Assembly: GCA_963681505.1 (NCBI GenBank)
Contig: OY811982.1
Coordinates: 5,232,836 to 5,296,835 of the forward strand
Source: Eunapius fragilis
Lineage: Eukaryota; Porifera; Demospongiae; Spongillida; Spongillidae
DNA: 64,000 bases
Direction of reading: 5' to 3'
Below the pieces are notes generated by a model. That model saw only the letters and a list, made by a program, of their open reading frames with translations. It made no database searches and was not told the DNA's origin. A program made the translations under genes and the position numbers. Of this stretch, positions 1 through 11,100 are shown one piece after another. Position 1 is the first letter of the stretch. Every line of letters begins with the position of its first letter.

Positions 1-189
1 AGAATTTGTAGAGGACATAGGTGTCTCTTATAAATTAAAATAAACTAGAAAAGTATGCGCTAACTATCAGAAGTGTACCCATACTGAGTATTGACAGTGC
101 ATCTCAGTAACATTCTCAAACTATTAAACACCACCATTTTATATTCTACAAGGGCAAGGCACTTTTAATCATAAAGGGAACCCACTCAC

Positions 190-291
190 CTTATTCTTAA
201 TGTTTACATCAATACCAGCAGCAGAAACTAAACATTTTACAAAAGCAACATTATCTCCCAAAGCAGCAAAGTGTAGAGGAACATCACCATC
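190..291 (-). CDS. Ankyrin exon (102 bp)
   Basis: Open for 34 codons; contains [13 protein letters not shown] and ends GIDVNIKNK. Donor GTGAGTGGG follows on the minus strand and the acceptor is CACTCAG. It is the most downstream exon visible, so the gene continues left of the window. Confidence 0.8.
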
Positions 292-3029
292 CTGAGTGGG
301 TGCAATATTTCACATGCATGAGACTTGGGTACATGTACAGTAACATTAAAACAGATATTCATGCTAATTACAGATGATGGGCAATAGAGAAATTATTTTA
401 AAACTAGCAATTCATGGTGTTCTCCTGTTTGAACAAACCCTATGGCCTCATTCTTTCATGTAATCTGTTATAACAAATCAGATTGTCACCTCATTCTGAC
501 TATTCATGTCAATGCCAGGAATGGAAAGGAGGCTTTCAATACAAGTAGCATGACGGCCCCATAGAGCAATGTGTAACGGAGTATTACCATCCTGGAGTGG
601 GTACAATAGTTAAGTCAACATGGTAATACCATCAGCAATAATATTAACATTGTCGATGGTTGGACAAAATCAAAGTGCATTGGAGTTTATAATACCCAAA
701 GATGCATGATCTTGAGTGATATTAATTTTACACTGGATTTCTATTTCAATTCTTCAAACACTAACTCCCTACACCCTCCCACTGCAGGTTTGAGACATTT
801 GTAAAAAGTGGAGTTGACGCACTCACCTTATCTCGAATGTTGTAGTCAATACCAGGAGTGATGAGGAGACTGCCTATACAAGTGGCATGACCTCTCCATG
901 CTGCTATGTGTAGTGGAGTATCACCAGCCTGGAGTGGATTCACATGAGATTCAGCATGAATATCATTATATATTACCTTAAGCTGGTGTATGATAACTTC
1001 ATAGCTGTGTATTTTAATTCATAGCTGTGTATTTTAATTCATATAAATGTCTGCAGCACATTAAGCTACGTTTTTTACTAGATAAATAGCTTTAAACACT
1101 GCCAAAAAAATAATCAAATAGTGCATACGTATAAATTTAACAATCTAAAAACCCTCTTATAATAATCCCCCCCCCCCCTCCCTCCCATCGTTACCCTCAT
1201 TATTTTTATGAAGTCTATTGCTCCCGCAATAGCATTCCCTCTAAGTTGTCTGTTTACTATGTCTATGGAAAGCAGTATCTTACCTGCTGTTTGGAAAGTC
1301 GGTTATGTGTGTCCAATTTTTAAAAAGGGTGCTCGTCAACTTCCTAGTAACTATCGCCCTGTTTCTATGACCAGCATATGTTGTAAAGTGATGGAATCTA
1401 TTATGTCTGAATCAATGGTTCATTTCCTCAGGCTAAATGGTCTGTTATCAAAAGATCAGCATGGTTTTCTACCCAAAAGGTCTACTTGTACTCAACTTTT
1501 AGTAACACTAAATGAAATGTAATTGCTATCTGATGCTAAGATGCAGGTTGATGCAGTTTATATAGATTTTGCTAAGGCATTTGATTCCGTCTCGCATCAA
1601 AAGCTTCTACTAAAGTTAGAATCTTACGGTTTCCATTCTCATCTGCTTGCTTGGATAAAGTCGTTTCTTAGTAATCGATATCAACATGTCTACATAGGTT
1701 CAAATTTGTCGACCCCACTACCTGTCATTAGTGGCGTTCCTCAGGGTTCTGTCTTAGGTCCTCTTCTTTTTCTCATATATATTAACGACCTTCCAGATTG
1801 TTTGTCATCACCTGTTAAAGCTAAAATCTTCGCTGATGATACTAAAATTTATTTTCATCATTCTACTGGGGATACATCTCCATTTGTAAGTTCATTATCT
1901 GCATTTTGTGATTGGGCATCTAATTGGCAACTTAGCATTGCCTTTCAAAATGCAATGTCATCTCCTTTGGAAAGCAAATATCTGATACATCATACTCATT
2001 ATGTGGGATAACCTTAGAGCAAGTATCTTATATTCGTGATCTTGGTGTTTATGTTTCATCAGATTTTAAACCTGGAATTCATTGCTCATCCATAGTGGCC
2101 AAAGCGTATTCTAGATGTTCTCTACTTCTAAAAGGTTTCCATACTAGTGATGTCAGCATTCTATTACGTGTAGTTAAAACCTACGTTAGGCCACTTTTAG
2201 AATTCAACACTCCAGTCTGGAATCCTTGGCTGTTTAAAGATATTGAACATATAGGAGTACAGCGTTACTTCACACGAGAAATTTATAAACGTGCAAGGCT
2301 TCCTCGCATGGATTATGCATCCAGGTTAGCAAATCTTAATTTGTCATCATTAGAATATCGTCGTGTCTATTTTGACCTTACAATGTGTTGCAAAATTGTG
2401 AATAAGCTTTTGGATATTGATGCAGCTGAGATGTTTACAGTCATTTCAAACGTTCATTCCACTCTTGGGAATTCATACAGGCTCCAGTCGGTCACCGTAC
2501 CTCGTCATGATTTTCGGCTATACTTTTTTTCATCTCGGGTTGTTCCTATTTGGAATTCTTTGCCACAACATGTTGTATATCTGCAAAGAATATCATCACC
2601 TTCATGTGTCGCCTCAAAACTGTAGATCTATCTCCCTTTTGTAAACTGTATCCATTTAAATAGGAAGTATATAAGTGCATTTACACATGCCATTACTTGC
2701 CTCTTCAGTGCATTATCTGTACAATGCATTGAGAAATATTATTATTATTATTAATAATAATAATTGATTATATGATTATTATAGCACACAAAAAACACCT
2801 TATTTAAATGCATACACAATTAAACTACTAATAGCAAGTTAAGAGGGTGGAAGCTCCCTGGCCAGGATGGCTCTAGCAATGGACCGAACCAGGACCACAT
2901 TCAACCGGCCATAAATTTCAGCCACAACTACTGCCTTGGGGGAAGACTGGTGAATGGCTAGGAAGGATGCCAGCCTGGAGAAGGTATCATATGCCTGCTT
3001 GCCCCAATTGCCATAAGTCTCCACTGCCA

Positions 3030-3063
<34 letters not shown>

Positions 3064-6000
3064 AGTTGAGTGGTATATTGTGTATGAGGATATTTGACAT
3101 TGATTGAACTGGGAGTGGGACTTTATCGCTTGGTGTTTCCACATTGTCAACTTGGTACTATGTGCTATGAAATGATGTTGTCCCAAATTGTTAGAGGACA
3201 CAGGTAACTAGTGCATGTATGGTCGCCATGTTTGCAGGTGGTCTGCTTGGATTGCAACAAATAGGAATTTAATTCTTCGTTACTCTGGCACTCACTCTTC
3301 ATCTTGTGCCAAATAATCACCCTGTATGTTCCATCTCACAGTTGTTCAAAGGGCCCTTTATGTACTGCACTAGGTAGTTTCACAGCAGAAGAGCCTTTAA
3401 CTGCTAACATTTATGTGCACAGGCAATGAGATAAATGTAGTGTCTGACTGTATCATCAGTGGAATGCTCCATCCAGAAGGATAGAACCAGTACATGGGAA
3501 CTCAGCCACAGGGACTGCCGTTATGGTAAAACAGACTGAATTGGCAATGTACACAATAGAATTATGAAGTTAGATGATGGGTGCTGTTGTGAGAGTTTCT
3601 GCTATGATATTTGAGAAGTCTGGATGCTCAGCTGTTGTCTTAGTTATGATCAAAGCATCTGTTTATGCTCAACAGGTATAGGTTTAATTTACCTTTTGGC
3701 TAGCCACTACAATACCTCATTATCTGTCTGAAACTCAAACATTATGTCCCAGCTTGCAAGAATATTAAGCCATCTTTATATATATATATATATATATATA
3801 TCATATTCGCATTTAGATGGCATCCACGCGTGCCTGCTTGCTTCTAAACATCACATTGGCGATGAGGGTGGGATGTGCCAGCAGGAGAGGAAGTTACAGC
3901 CACAACAGGGAAGAGAGGGAGCTCTTTGGAGAAGAGGTTGGACCCCATGCAGCTCTTCATAGGGCATCTGGCAGCGCAATGCCTAGGTATATATAGGCCG
4001 CTGCAATATAGAAAGTGGGTGACAGTAGTTGCTCTAGCACTGGAGAGCTGTCTCTGCCACCAGTGAGGGAGAAGAGAAACAACTGCCTGGGGTGGGAGAT
4101 GAATGGTCTTCTGCGCCGGGGAGAGAGAAGAGCCTCTGCTGCCTAGCTGAGAGGGAATAGAGTATCTGCCACCTGGGAGGGAAAGAGTCTCTGCTACCAT
4201 GGAGAGAAACACTTATAGCTGGAGAGGAGTGAGTGCATGAGCCTGCAGTCGCAAAATAACAGTGATATTTAGGAAGTCAGAATGCAATTCCAATGGAAGA
4301 GAGTCTCTGCTATCTCTGAGAGAGGAGAGTCCGTTGCCTCTGAGAGAGGAGAGTCCTGGTGGAGCTGTATAGGGCCAACTCCTGCTACCACCCGGCTCCT
4401 GTGTTTGAGAGAACTGCCATTGGGGAGAGGGGTGTCCTGTTCCCACTGCTTCCACTCTTGCCACCGGAGTCCTGCTATTGTGGAGAGAAAGTGTTCCTCC
4501 TTAATCAAAACACTTGAGTTGACTGAAGTCCAATAGAGGGCAATTTAAGAGGGTGGTGTATGACTATGGAACAAAGACTTCGCACAAATTAAAGAGGTGG
4601 AATGTGGTATCCCGAGGTCGTGAACTCTCCAAAAGCCTCTTTAGAGTGACACAAAATGATGCTAGATGATGGAATGTATGGATGGTTTAACATTGTCTAT
4701 TTGCATCCTAAAATGTGTACAGTGGTACACAAATTACTCCTTTCATTTTGCTGCATTATATCTCATACCAGCAGTGAGCATTTTACACAACTTGTGAAAA
4801 TCTATACCCCCTATGGTGGTGTTAACTTGTGGTTAAGTATGTCATGAATATGCTAATTTTGGCTAATTGCAATAACAACTCTTAATTCTGTTATCTATAG
4901 CACTGCAGAACACTGCAAAAGTTAGAGATTAAAACAAACATGATGGGAACATTGTCAATAAGTCAAATTTTATCCACATAGTTTGTTTTGCATGTACATC
5001 AAACAAATGCTGTTTCTTTTTGGTAATCACTTTTACAGTCATATGCTCTAATTTGTGTACGCCTGTACACATATTACATTGCTTCACTATAGTAGTATAC
5101 TGTTTTCTAATGAGTATTGAAAGTGATAGAGGGCATGATGTAGTAACTATATAATATGAAATTATTCATGTGGTTGTATCAGGAAAGTTTTGCAGTAAAA
5201 TGTGTACAGGTGTACACAAATTAGTTTATGTAGGAAAATGATGTTCATTGCATAAGAATCTTACTAATTCTATCACTTCTGTATCAAAAAACAGCAACAA
5301 TGTTAAATGTTCATGTTAGTATCACTCTATCATCTAAGGGCAGACTGCTGCTTTAGGTTTTGAGGTTTTACTCCTTCACTCCTACTTGCACTTCCTCTAC
5401 CTCTACATGCACTTCCTCTACCTCTACTTGCACTTCCCTACCATGCCTCCACTACTCACTCTTTCACTATTTGCACCTTCAGTGCTTGCGCCTCCACTAT
5501 TTGCACCTCCACCATTTGTGCCTCCACTATTCGAGCCTTCAGTGCTCGTGCCTCCACTATTCGCGCCTCCGCCATTTGTGCCTCCACTATTTGTGCCTCC
5601 GCTATTCGAGCCGTCAGCTTGATCGTGCCTCCTCTGCTCGCGCCTCCACTATTCGCGCCTCCTCCATTTGTGCCTCCACTAATCGAGCCTTCAGTGCTCG
5701 TGCCTCCTCTACTCGCGCCTCCACTATTCGCGCCTCCACTATTTGCACCTCCACTACTCGCGCCTCCACCATTTGCACCTCACTATTCGAGCCTTCAGTG
5801 CTTGTGCCTCCACTGTCAACACATCCTCTTGCTCTGCGTACACGTACACCTCAGTCACATGCGCAAAGTGTTTTCTTTGTTTTTCTAATGCGGTTTATTT
5901 GTTAGATAACAATCAAATAATTTGAATTAATAGTGACCATCAATTAATAATCTGTTGTGTACTCAGATATTAATTTTTGAATGACAAATGTGATTACTTA

Positions 6001-7622
6001 CAAAGATAAGGTAGGGTAAGTAATTTGTGCTCCCCTGTACACATATTACCCAATATGTGTACAGGTGTACACACGGATGCAAATAGACAAACATGATATG
6101 GAATTATAAATTGTATGTTTGCATGTGTGTCCATCCGACAATTTGTATCTGTCTGACTGATGGCTAATGTTCGGAGTGAGCTGATGAGCACCTGCCACAA
6201 CGTGAGTTTGAGTGCCAGTTAGCTTCAAGACATCCCAATATTACACTATCTTATGTCTGGAGTATATGCCAAACTTCGGGTATTCATACATATGTGTTTC
6301 TGACAGTTTTTTCACAAGGGTTATGAATGCTGCTCACATAACATTGGTGTCCTGTCCTTTTTATGTGCAAAGGATATATATTTCTTTACTTCAGTTGTTT
6401 TATGATCAGTATCGAACAGCTTGAACAATTCTGCTGTGAAGATAAAATTTCAGCTGCTGAAAAAACCTATAGGTAATGGAACTCTTTGAGATCTTAGTAG
6501 TTTTAATATTTATTTCTTGGTATTCAAATTGGAAATAAATTTTTAAAAACGATGACTTGTTATTTGTATGCATGTCTTTGTCTGCCATTGTCGTTTTTCA
6601 TGCAAAGCATACTGTGCAGCTAGCTGATGGGTGCAAAGCATACTGCGTCGGGTAGGGAAGATGATAAATACGTTTATGCATATATGGCAAAAATCACATG
6701 ACACAGTGGTTATGATTCATAGCAAGGGTGCCTATATATATTCGCTATATTTAGAAGTTGTATGGGGATTCACCTAATAATAGATCGTTGTAGAGAATGT
6801 CCTCCAATCAGCATGTAAATTAAAGTTGTACATTTATTTCTAATTTTATGGTCAGCAGTATTCCTCCTTATATAAGTGATCCTACTCTCACCGTATCCTT
6901 AATGTTCACATCAATACCAGGAGTGGAAAGAAGACATTGCACACAAGTTTTATCATCTCCCCTTACAGCAAGGTGTAATGGAGTATAACCATCCTGGAGT
7001 GGATACAATAGTTAAAAGACAATATGTTTACACATGGAAGGAAAAAGCAATGCTACAATTTATGCCAGCAAAATTCTAAGGTAGTTTGTGTAGTTATTTG
7101 AAAGAGGCTCGACTCACTTTATTGAAACGTACTGGTAAATATTGTACTCATCAGTACTGGGTATGGTTAGCACCTGTCCACTTTAATAAGAACATAACCA
7201 AACGACGAAGATATAGTAGACCAGCGGCGGTGGAACCAGGGGGTAGGGGGGATATTTACCCTCCCAACTTTACAGGGCAGAATTATTAGTCATTACTCCA
7301 TTTAACCAACTTGACTCGAAAGCCATAGCTAACTGTTTAGTACAAGGTAAATAAAAAACAGGATCGAGCCGTTCATTTGCGCATGTGCAACAGTTTTATA
7401 CCACGCCCACTAATTATATATTCATAACCTTACCCCCCAATTTAAAAAACCTTCCGCCGCCCCGGTAGACTCAATGCAAAATTTCACGACATAATTTCTG
7501 TTGTGCGCTTCTATCAGTGAAGGTCTCACCTTATTCATTGAATTAACAGATACCCCAATTTCAATTAGCCTTTTCACTTCTTCAATATCATTTCTTTCTG
7601 CAGCATTGGCAAGTTTTTCTAT
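190..7622 (-). CDS. Ankyrin-repeat protein gene, partial (at least five exons)
   Basis: Five short minus-strand exons each encode one ankyrin repeat: 7530-7622, 6892-6994, 827-928, 490-591 and 190-291. Each of the four downstream exons begins with a D-G-(D/N/Y)-TPLH type start, followed by G-(R/D)-H-x-x-C-(I/V)-x-x-L and a G-I-D-x-N end; 190-291, 490-591 and 827-928 are exactly 102 bp (34 codons), the length of one repeat. Each exon ends at a minus-strand GTGAG or GTGAC donor, and an AG precedes each start. Ankyrin repeats bind other proteins; nothing here says which. The 6-kb intron between 928 and 6892 is filled with mobile and simple repeats. The gene continues past base 1; its first exon is not identified. 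One exon (6892-6994) carries an extra base. Seen: the repeats and splice sites. Inferred: that all five belong to one gene. Confidence 0.8.
490..591 (-). CDS. Ankyrin exon (102 bp)
   Basis: Open for 34 codons; [17 protein letters not shown] near its start and [10 protein letters not shown] at its end. Donor GTGACAATC, acceptor CACTCCAG. Same length and phase as its neighbours. Confidence 0.8.
827..928 (-). CDS. Ankyrin exon (102 bp)
   Basis: Open for 34 codons; [17 protein letters not shown] at the start and GIDYNIRDK at the end. Donor GTGAGTGCG, acceptor CACTCCAG. It is the last exon before the repeat-filled intron that runs to 6892. Confidence 0.8.
1150..2736 (+). pseudogene. CR1/Jockey-like non-LTR retrotransposon reverse transcriptase (5'-truncated)
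   Basis: Reads from RT domain 1 to the C-terminal region. Visible motifs: [18 protein letters not shown] (about 1325-1375), [11 protein letters not shown] (about 1565-1600), [13 protein letters not shown] (about 1735-1770) and the catalytic FADDTKIY (about 1830-1850). From about 2020 it continues with a DLGVYVSSD segment and a [14 protein letters not shown] segment typical of the CR1/Jockey group. The frame is broken by a stop at about 1520 and a frameshift near 1970-2010, so it is inactive. There is no endonuclease domain: the copy begins just after a C-rich run at 1170-1195. After the stop at about 2625 comes a roughly 110-bp 3' UTR ending in an ATT repeat. It sits in the ankyrin gene's large intron, opposite to the gene. 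Confidence 0.85.
2737..2766. repeat. ATT/AAT microsatellite joining two retroelement 3' ends
   Basis: ATTATTATTATT changes to AATAATAATAAT with no spacer. The plus-strand LINE ends here from the left, and the minus-strand RT-family fragment (2839-3029) has its 3' side here from the right, so two tails meet in a small palindrome. Confidence 0.8.
2839..3029 (-). pseudogene. C-terminal scrap of the RLE-type reverse transcriptase family
   Basis: The minus strand reads [20 protein letters not shown], a segment with [20 protein letters not shown], and a basic tail before a stop at 2839. This matches the extreme C-terminus of the long element at 56960-60339 (VVETNGCWGTEAIQALSRLA, then NELFGRLSLALV and AILSRS). 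Only the last 60 or so residues of the endonuclease-side region are kept. The upstream edge is an (ATT)n tract (3031-3062) and the downstream side is the ATT/AAT junction at 2737-2766. Confidence 0.75.
3031..3062. repeat. (ATT)n microsatellite
   Basis: About ten ATT units directly abut the 5' side of the truncated RT-family fragment at 2839-3029. Confidence 0.9.
3204..3770. other. Intergenic/intronic, no feature seen
   Basis: No long open frame, RNA gene or structured repeat is apparent; a (TA)n run follows at 3777-3800. Confidence 0.5.
3880..4520. repeat. Degenerate GA-rich minisatellite
   Basis: Loose units of about 27-30 bp built round GAGAGAGAAGAGCCTCTGCTGCC-like text recur from about 4040 to 4350, including a clear direct repeat of GAGAGAGGAGAGTCC (4317-4352). 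Several frames are open on both strands only because of the low-complexity base composition; I do not call a gene. Confidence 0.5.
4709..6076. repeat. Five copies of a GTGTACAGGTGTACAC quasi-palindrome
   Basis: The core AATGTGTACAGGTGTACACA, with AT-rich edges, occurs near 4709-4735, 5050-5077, 5195-5223, 6021-6049 and 6050-6075. Copies at 5050 and 6021 read best in reverse. Edges (AAAA left, AATTA right) are partly conserved, so these are more than chance palindromes. The 15-bp minisatellite (5380-5812) lies inside the cluster. Confidence 0.6.
5380..5812. repeat. 15-bp minisatellite (CCTCCACTATTCGCG type)
   Basis: About 28 units of 15 bp alternate between CCTCCACTATTCGCG, CCTCCACCATTTGTG and GCCTTCAGTGCTCGT variants. 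Because the unit is a multiple of three, all three plus frames stay open and give Pro/Leu/Phe or Ser/Thr/Ala repeats; there is no start context, splice signal or domain to suggest translation. Confidence 0.8.
6080..6880. other. Intronic, no feature seen
   Basis: Lies inside the large ankyrin-gene intron. No coherent coding, RNA or repeat signal was recognised. Confidence 0.5.
6892..6994 (-). pseudogene. Ankyrin exon with one extra base
   Basis: The same exon type ([10 protein letters not shown] at the start, [12 protein letters not shown] at the end) with a GTGAGAG donor and CACTCCAG acceptor, but 103 bp long instead of 102. The extra base lies in a run of five Gs around 6960, on the minus strand, and shifts the frame into stops. 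The splice sites and remaining sequence are intact, so this is either a recent lesion or a homopolymer sequencing error. Confidence 0.7.
7215..7468. mobile_element. Possible short MITE with GGCGGTGGAACC / CCTTCCGCCGCC ends
   Basis: The left end reads CAGCGGCGGTGGAACCAGGGG and the right end CTTCCGCCGCCCCGG, an imperfect inverted pair resembling the CAGTGGCGG elements at 25577, 28023 and 42897. No target duplication is visible, so the boundaries are approximate. Confidence 0.35.
7530..7622 (-). CDS. N-terminal ankyrin-like exon
   Basis: Encodes [20 protein letters not shown] then [11 protein letters not shown], the pattern of an N-terminal capping ankyrin repeat. Donor GTGAGACC follows and the acceptor reads CGCTACAG. 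It lies upstream of, and in the same orientation as, the four standard repeat exons. Confidence 0.65.
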
Positions 7623-7639
7623 CTGTAGCGAATAGACCA

Positions 7640-9370
7640 AAAAAAATAAACAAGTACGTATGCATGTGATGGAACAGTCACGTGTCGGGCTACATACAGT
7701 CCGGCCGGATATCAACAGCCAGGAGCGGCCCCTCCCCTTCCGATATTCCCTCTCAACCCAAAACTCTATCTTACTCTGGGTATATTTTTGCCACTTATTT
7801 TTTTCGTTTTAAGCAGATGTATAGGTTGAAGGCAGTCCACGCTAATATGGACTTCGATAACAATGTTAATGCAACGCGCGACCAATAAGTTGTGATGTAA
7901 CTACATGTTGTGCGTATGGGGTGTAGAAATCGCGTCCTCACCTGACCTACTTGGATGCTCCACTAGGCCCACAATCAATACAATCACAATTACACATGGT
8001 AGGCAAAAACATTTTAAGTTATCTTCACATGGAATTAGCGAATTTTTTCCCTAAAACTTCCATTCAGAGCGCACTTGTTTATGATGTATGCTCATTTTGG
8101 TCCGATAAATAATGGCGATTTAGCATCCGGCTTTTATCGCTCCGAATTTTCAAGGCAGTTTACCAAATTAATATATAATGCAGCATTTTTAAAATGACGT
8201 TTAAGCAGAAAGTCCTTATGCATGTAATGCTTACTTTAGGTGTATATCATATACACATTTCCCTGCGCCTTCTAGCCAACAGTCCTGAAACTAACAAGTA
8301 GGCTAGCTATCCGATATCCGGATAAAACTCTACATATATGCTACACTATTTACCTCGCGAACCAATTAATATCCGGAGTACCCATTGGCCATGTCCGCTG
8401 TATGTATTAACTGGTTAGGGGCTTTTGGCAGCATCAACGTATCTTGTTTCCGACAACAGAAAAATAAATGTTATTTTGGGCGGACCCACCATCAGATTCC
8501 AGCCATGCACAATTTCAGCGGATGCCATGTTAGCCAATCCACTGATCGAGGGCAATATGATGACAGAACAGGACTAAAGCTTTAAAGGCAGAATTCGCGT
8601 CCCCAAAGCTGAATATGTTGTAAATTGTCAAACACCACTAATCCATGTACCATGCACTCTCAAGCGAGCAGTACCTGGCATGTAACCGACTTTTCGTTGT
8701 GCGAACTCTTACGACTTACACCTTCGTCCATTTGCGGAGAGTTCCTTGTGCTATTGATTGACAAGCATCATTGGCCCTGCCCTGCTCCTCTATCGGCTTG
8801 TCGGAAAGTGTGGGTGCTAATCTAATGATGCTAAATTAATGCATACCTTAGATGTACATGTATTTTTAATATATGTATTCTCATAGACATTTCTGTGGTT
8901 TTCAAACCGGCATTAAATGTCGCGGGAAACCTGCTCAGATATAATTCAAACGTGCACGTTAAATTAAAGCTCGTTTTAAATTGTACATGATGATGCTACC
9001 ATTTGTAGGAAAGACGTATTAACAATAAATAAAATCAACATGTATAATTCGGTCGAAATAAATAGTTTCAAGCATAACAATTTTTTATCAAGCGGGCTTA
9101 ATACTTTAGCTATTTTCTATACATGTAACATAACCTCCCTAGGTAATTCATTCACAAAATTAAAGCTGTGTGCATGACCATATATATGCATATATACATA
9201 TGTGCGTTTTGATGAACACTGTGGCTAGGCACCTCTGCTGTAGTACCGTGTCAGAGGCATAAGACTCCCAGGCATAAATGACTCCCCCCGGTTATTTACG
9301 CCTAATGTGAAAATGACTCCTCCTAGGCATACATGATTCCCCACGTGAATTCCGTAAGCCACGTGTAGTT
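7640..9370. other. Non-coding stretch, no confident feature
   Basis: AT-rich DNA with short frames only. No homology, tRNA, rRNA or clear repeat was recognised. Confidence 0.45.
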
Positions 9371-9376
9371 GTTGGA

Positions 9377-9850
9377 GTGAGAAAGCTCGCTCGCATGGAC
9401 AAGGATGAATTCAGTGTTGTCGAGGATTACCTGCGTATGAATCAATATCCTACGAAGGGAGATAAGGCTAATCTAAGGCGCAAATGCATAAACTTCCAGT
9501 TCGACTGTGGAGTGCATGCTCTATTTCAAAAGAGAGTAAAGAATGGCGAAGGTGATGGGGAAGGGTGGAAGATTTGTGTTAGAATCGAAGACGAAAAAAG
9601 ACGCATTCTCGAGTCATGCCATGCTGGGATTGTAGAAAGTATATATAATTCGGATAATTGTGTACCTGTATTTGTACATGTAGGAAGCCACTTAGGCAGA
9701 GATAAAACCATTCAAAAAATATCCCGTGGTTTCTTCTGCAAAAACATAAATGAAGAGTATTTATGTTGGCAACACTGTGACAAGTGTCAGAGAACCAACG
9801 CTAAGTTTCTACGTGAATGTCCAATGCGAATTTTAAGAGCTGCATCCTGA
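9377..9850 (+). pseudogene. Integrase-type HHCC zinc-binding domain fragment (Gypsy/Ginger/GIN-like)
   Basis: 157 codons. Residues 10-80 look like the region upstream of integrases in Ty3/Gypsy elements and in the Ginger/GIN host genes derived from them. Then come RRILESCHAG, SHLGRDKTIQKI and CDKCQRTNAKF, the H-H-C-C zinc finger that precedes an integrase catalytic core. Seventeen in-frame residues (about codons 88-104) separate CHAGI from GSHLGRDKT, where the family normally has almost nothing. The frame stops right after the finger, and the following 200 bp show no DDE core. It is therefore a domain fragment: a broken retroelement or an exon of a GIN-like gene. The ATG in use is uncertain. 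Confidence 0.7.
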
Positions 9851-10019
9851 TGCCGACTGTTTGGCACCGGGTTGAGGACTTACATGCATGCGATGTAACC
9901 AGTACTACGATAGCCGATTTCAATAAGTTTGCTCTAATCATATCCGATACGCTCAACACATTAAAAAAATTTTTTTCTCATAAACAAAGTGCTTGTCTAC
10001 GGCCTTGCTGCATCCCCTA

Positions 10020-10800
10020 GCAAAAGCAATTTCAGTGAATACCTTATGTAGGGAGCGCTATGCTTTTAATTAACTATTTAAAGCCGACAAAGTTGTGTTT
10101 GCCATTACCAAAGAATTCCTCCAGAATTTTGAAAGATTATACCACTTGTCATGTTCAGGGCTTCAGATCATATTGTTGAAACCCATAACATTCCCCTGGT
10201 GCAGTGGTGCCTCTATTTTAGTTAAACTAAAATATTCCGAGCCAACAAAGTCTGAACTAAACTGAACTATTCTTTTTTGTTCCTTAAATAATGCATATCT
10301 GTGTACAATTTAACAAATAAATGTCATTCCTTAGCAAGCATCCTAAAAATCAAAGAAATACACCAAAATACATAGATTCAAGCTTTTCAATGATAGTTCT
10401 TCCAGATCAGAATAGTTCAGTTTAGATCAGACTGTGTTCGGCGTAAATCGGTTAAGAACTTCCTTTGTATTAATAAGTAGCATTAGTAGAACGAGTGTAA
10501 ACGTGTGCGCGCACATGCAATATAATGCATGGGTAATCATTTCCTTGTCGCCATGATTTCACTTCTTCATAGCCTTGATATGATAACATTATTAATAAAT
10601 ATCCGCAAAAAGTGAGGAAAGTGGTAATGAACCACGACTTGTGCTATTGGCCCTACCTTTCTTCCCTAATGGTGAACCTAACTAATCAGGCGCACTGCAG
10701 CCTCAGTCTGCCTCCCACCAGGCGTACAGCCTCGAACCATGCAGCTGTACTATACGCTATTAGATCGCGCGTGTCAAATATAATTATAATTATGATTATG
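10020..10800. other. Intergenic, no feature seen
   Basis: No credible coding or RNA feature. The segment ends in an ATAATTATAATTATGATTAT tract that abuts the RT fragment at 10810. Confidence 0.45.
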
Positions 10801-10809
10801 TGCTGAAGC

Positions 10810-10977
10810 CAGGGAAACACTATCACCCGTCTTGCCACTCGGCTGGCCATGCCCATGAGGTGCACTAAGTCCCAGACCATTGCAGCTATTTATGGCAGAC
10901 TCAAACTCACTTTGGTGAGGTCCTGTGCAAGAGCTCTGCTGTCAAGAGCTGGACGTTCATTGGTCATCACTGGTTGA
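10810..10977 (+). pseudogene. C-terminal scrap of the RLE-type reverse transcriptase family
   Basis: Open for 55 codons in frame 1 and ending at TGA 10975-10977. It reads TRLATRLAMPMRCTKSQTIA then AIYGRLKLTLVRSCARALLS, aligning with SRLATRLSTRQGLPKSL and FGRLSLALVSANSRAILSRS at the end of the long copy (56960-60339). The fragment starts after an AT-rich tract. Its roughly 100-bp 3' UTR runs to an AATAATAATAA tract at about 11079-11090, where a second copy lies tail-to-tail. Confidence 0.75.
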
Positions 10978-11077
10978 CAGTATTTTTTGTTTCCTTTGTT
11001 GTTTCTTGTGTGTATGGTATATATATGGTATAAATAATATTTGTTCTTAAATTTTAAAAACATTTAAAATAATAATA

Positions 11078-11092
11078 ATAACCACACACAAT
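11078..11092. repeat. AATAATAATAA tract between two tail-to-tail RT fragments
   Basis: Short AAT microsatellite lying exactly between the 3' ends of the plus-strand fragment (10810-10977) and the minus-strand fragment (11101-12838). Confidence 0.75.
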
Positions 11093-11100
11093 ACAAACAA

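Noticed and set aside
5360-5925. Three overlapping Pro/Leu/Ser-rich frames
   Set aside because: A 15-bp minisatellite keeps every frame open; no start, splice or domain evidence.
9630-9692. Canonical GT-AG intron in the integrase finger
   Set aside because: Every GT...AG choice I tried shifts the frame; only a non-canonical 51-bp excision would fit.
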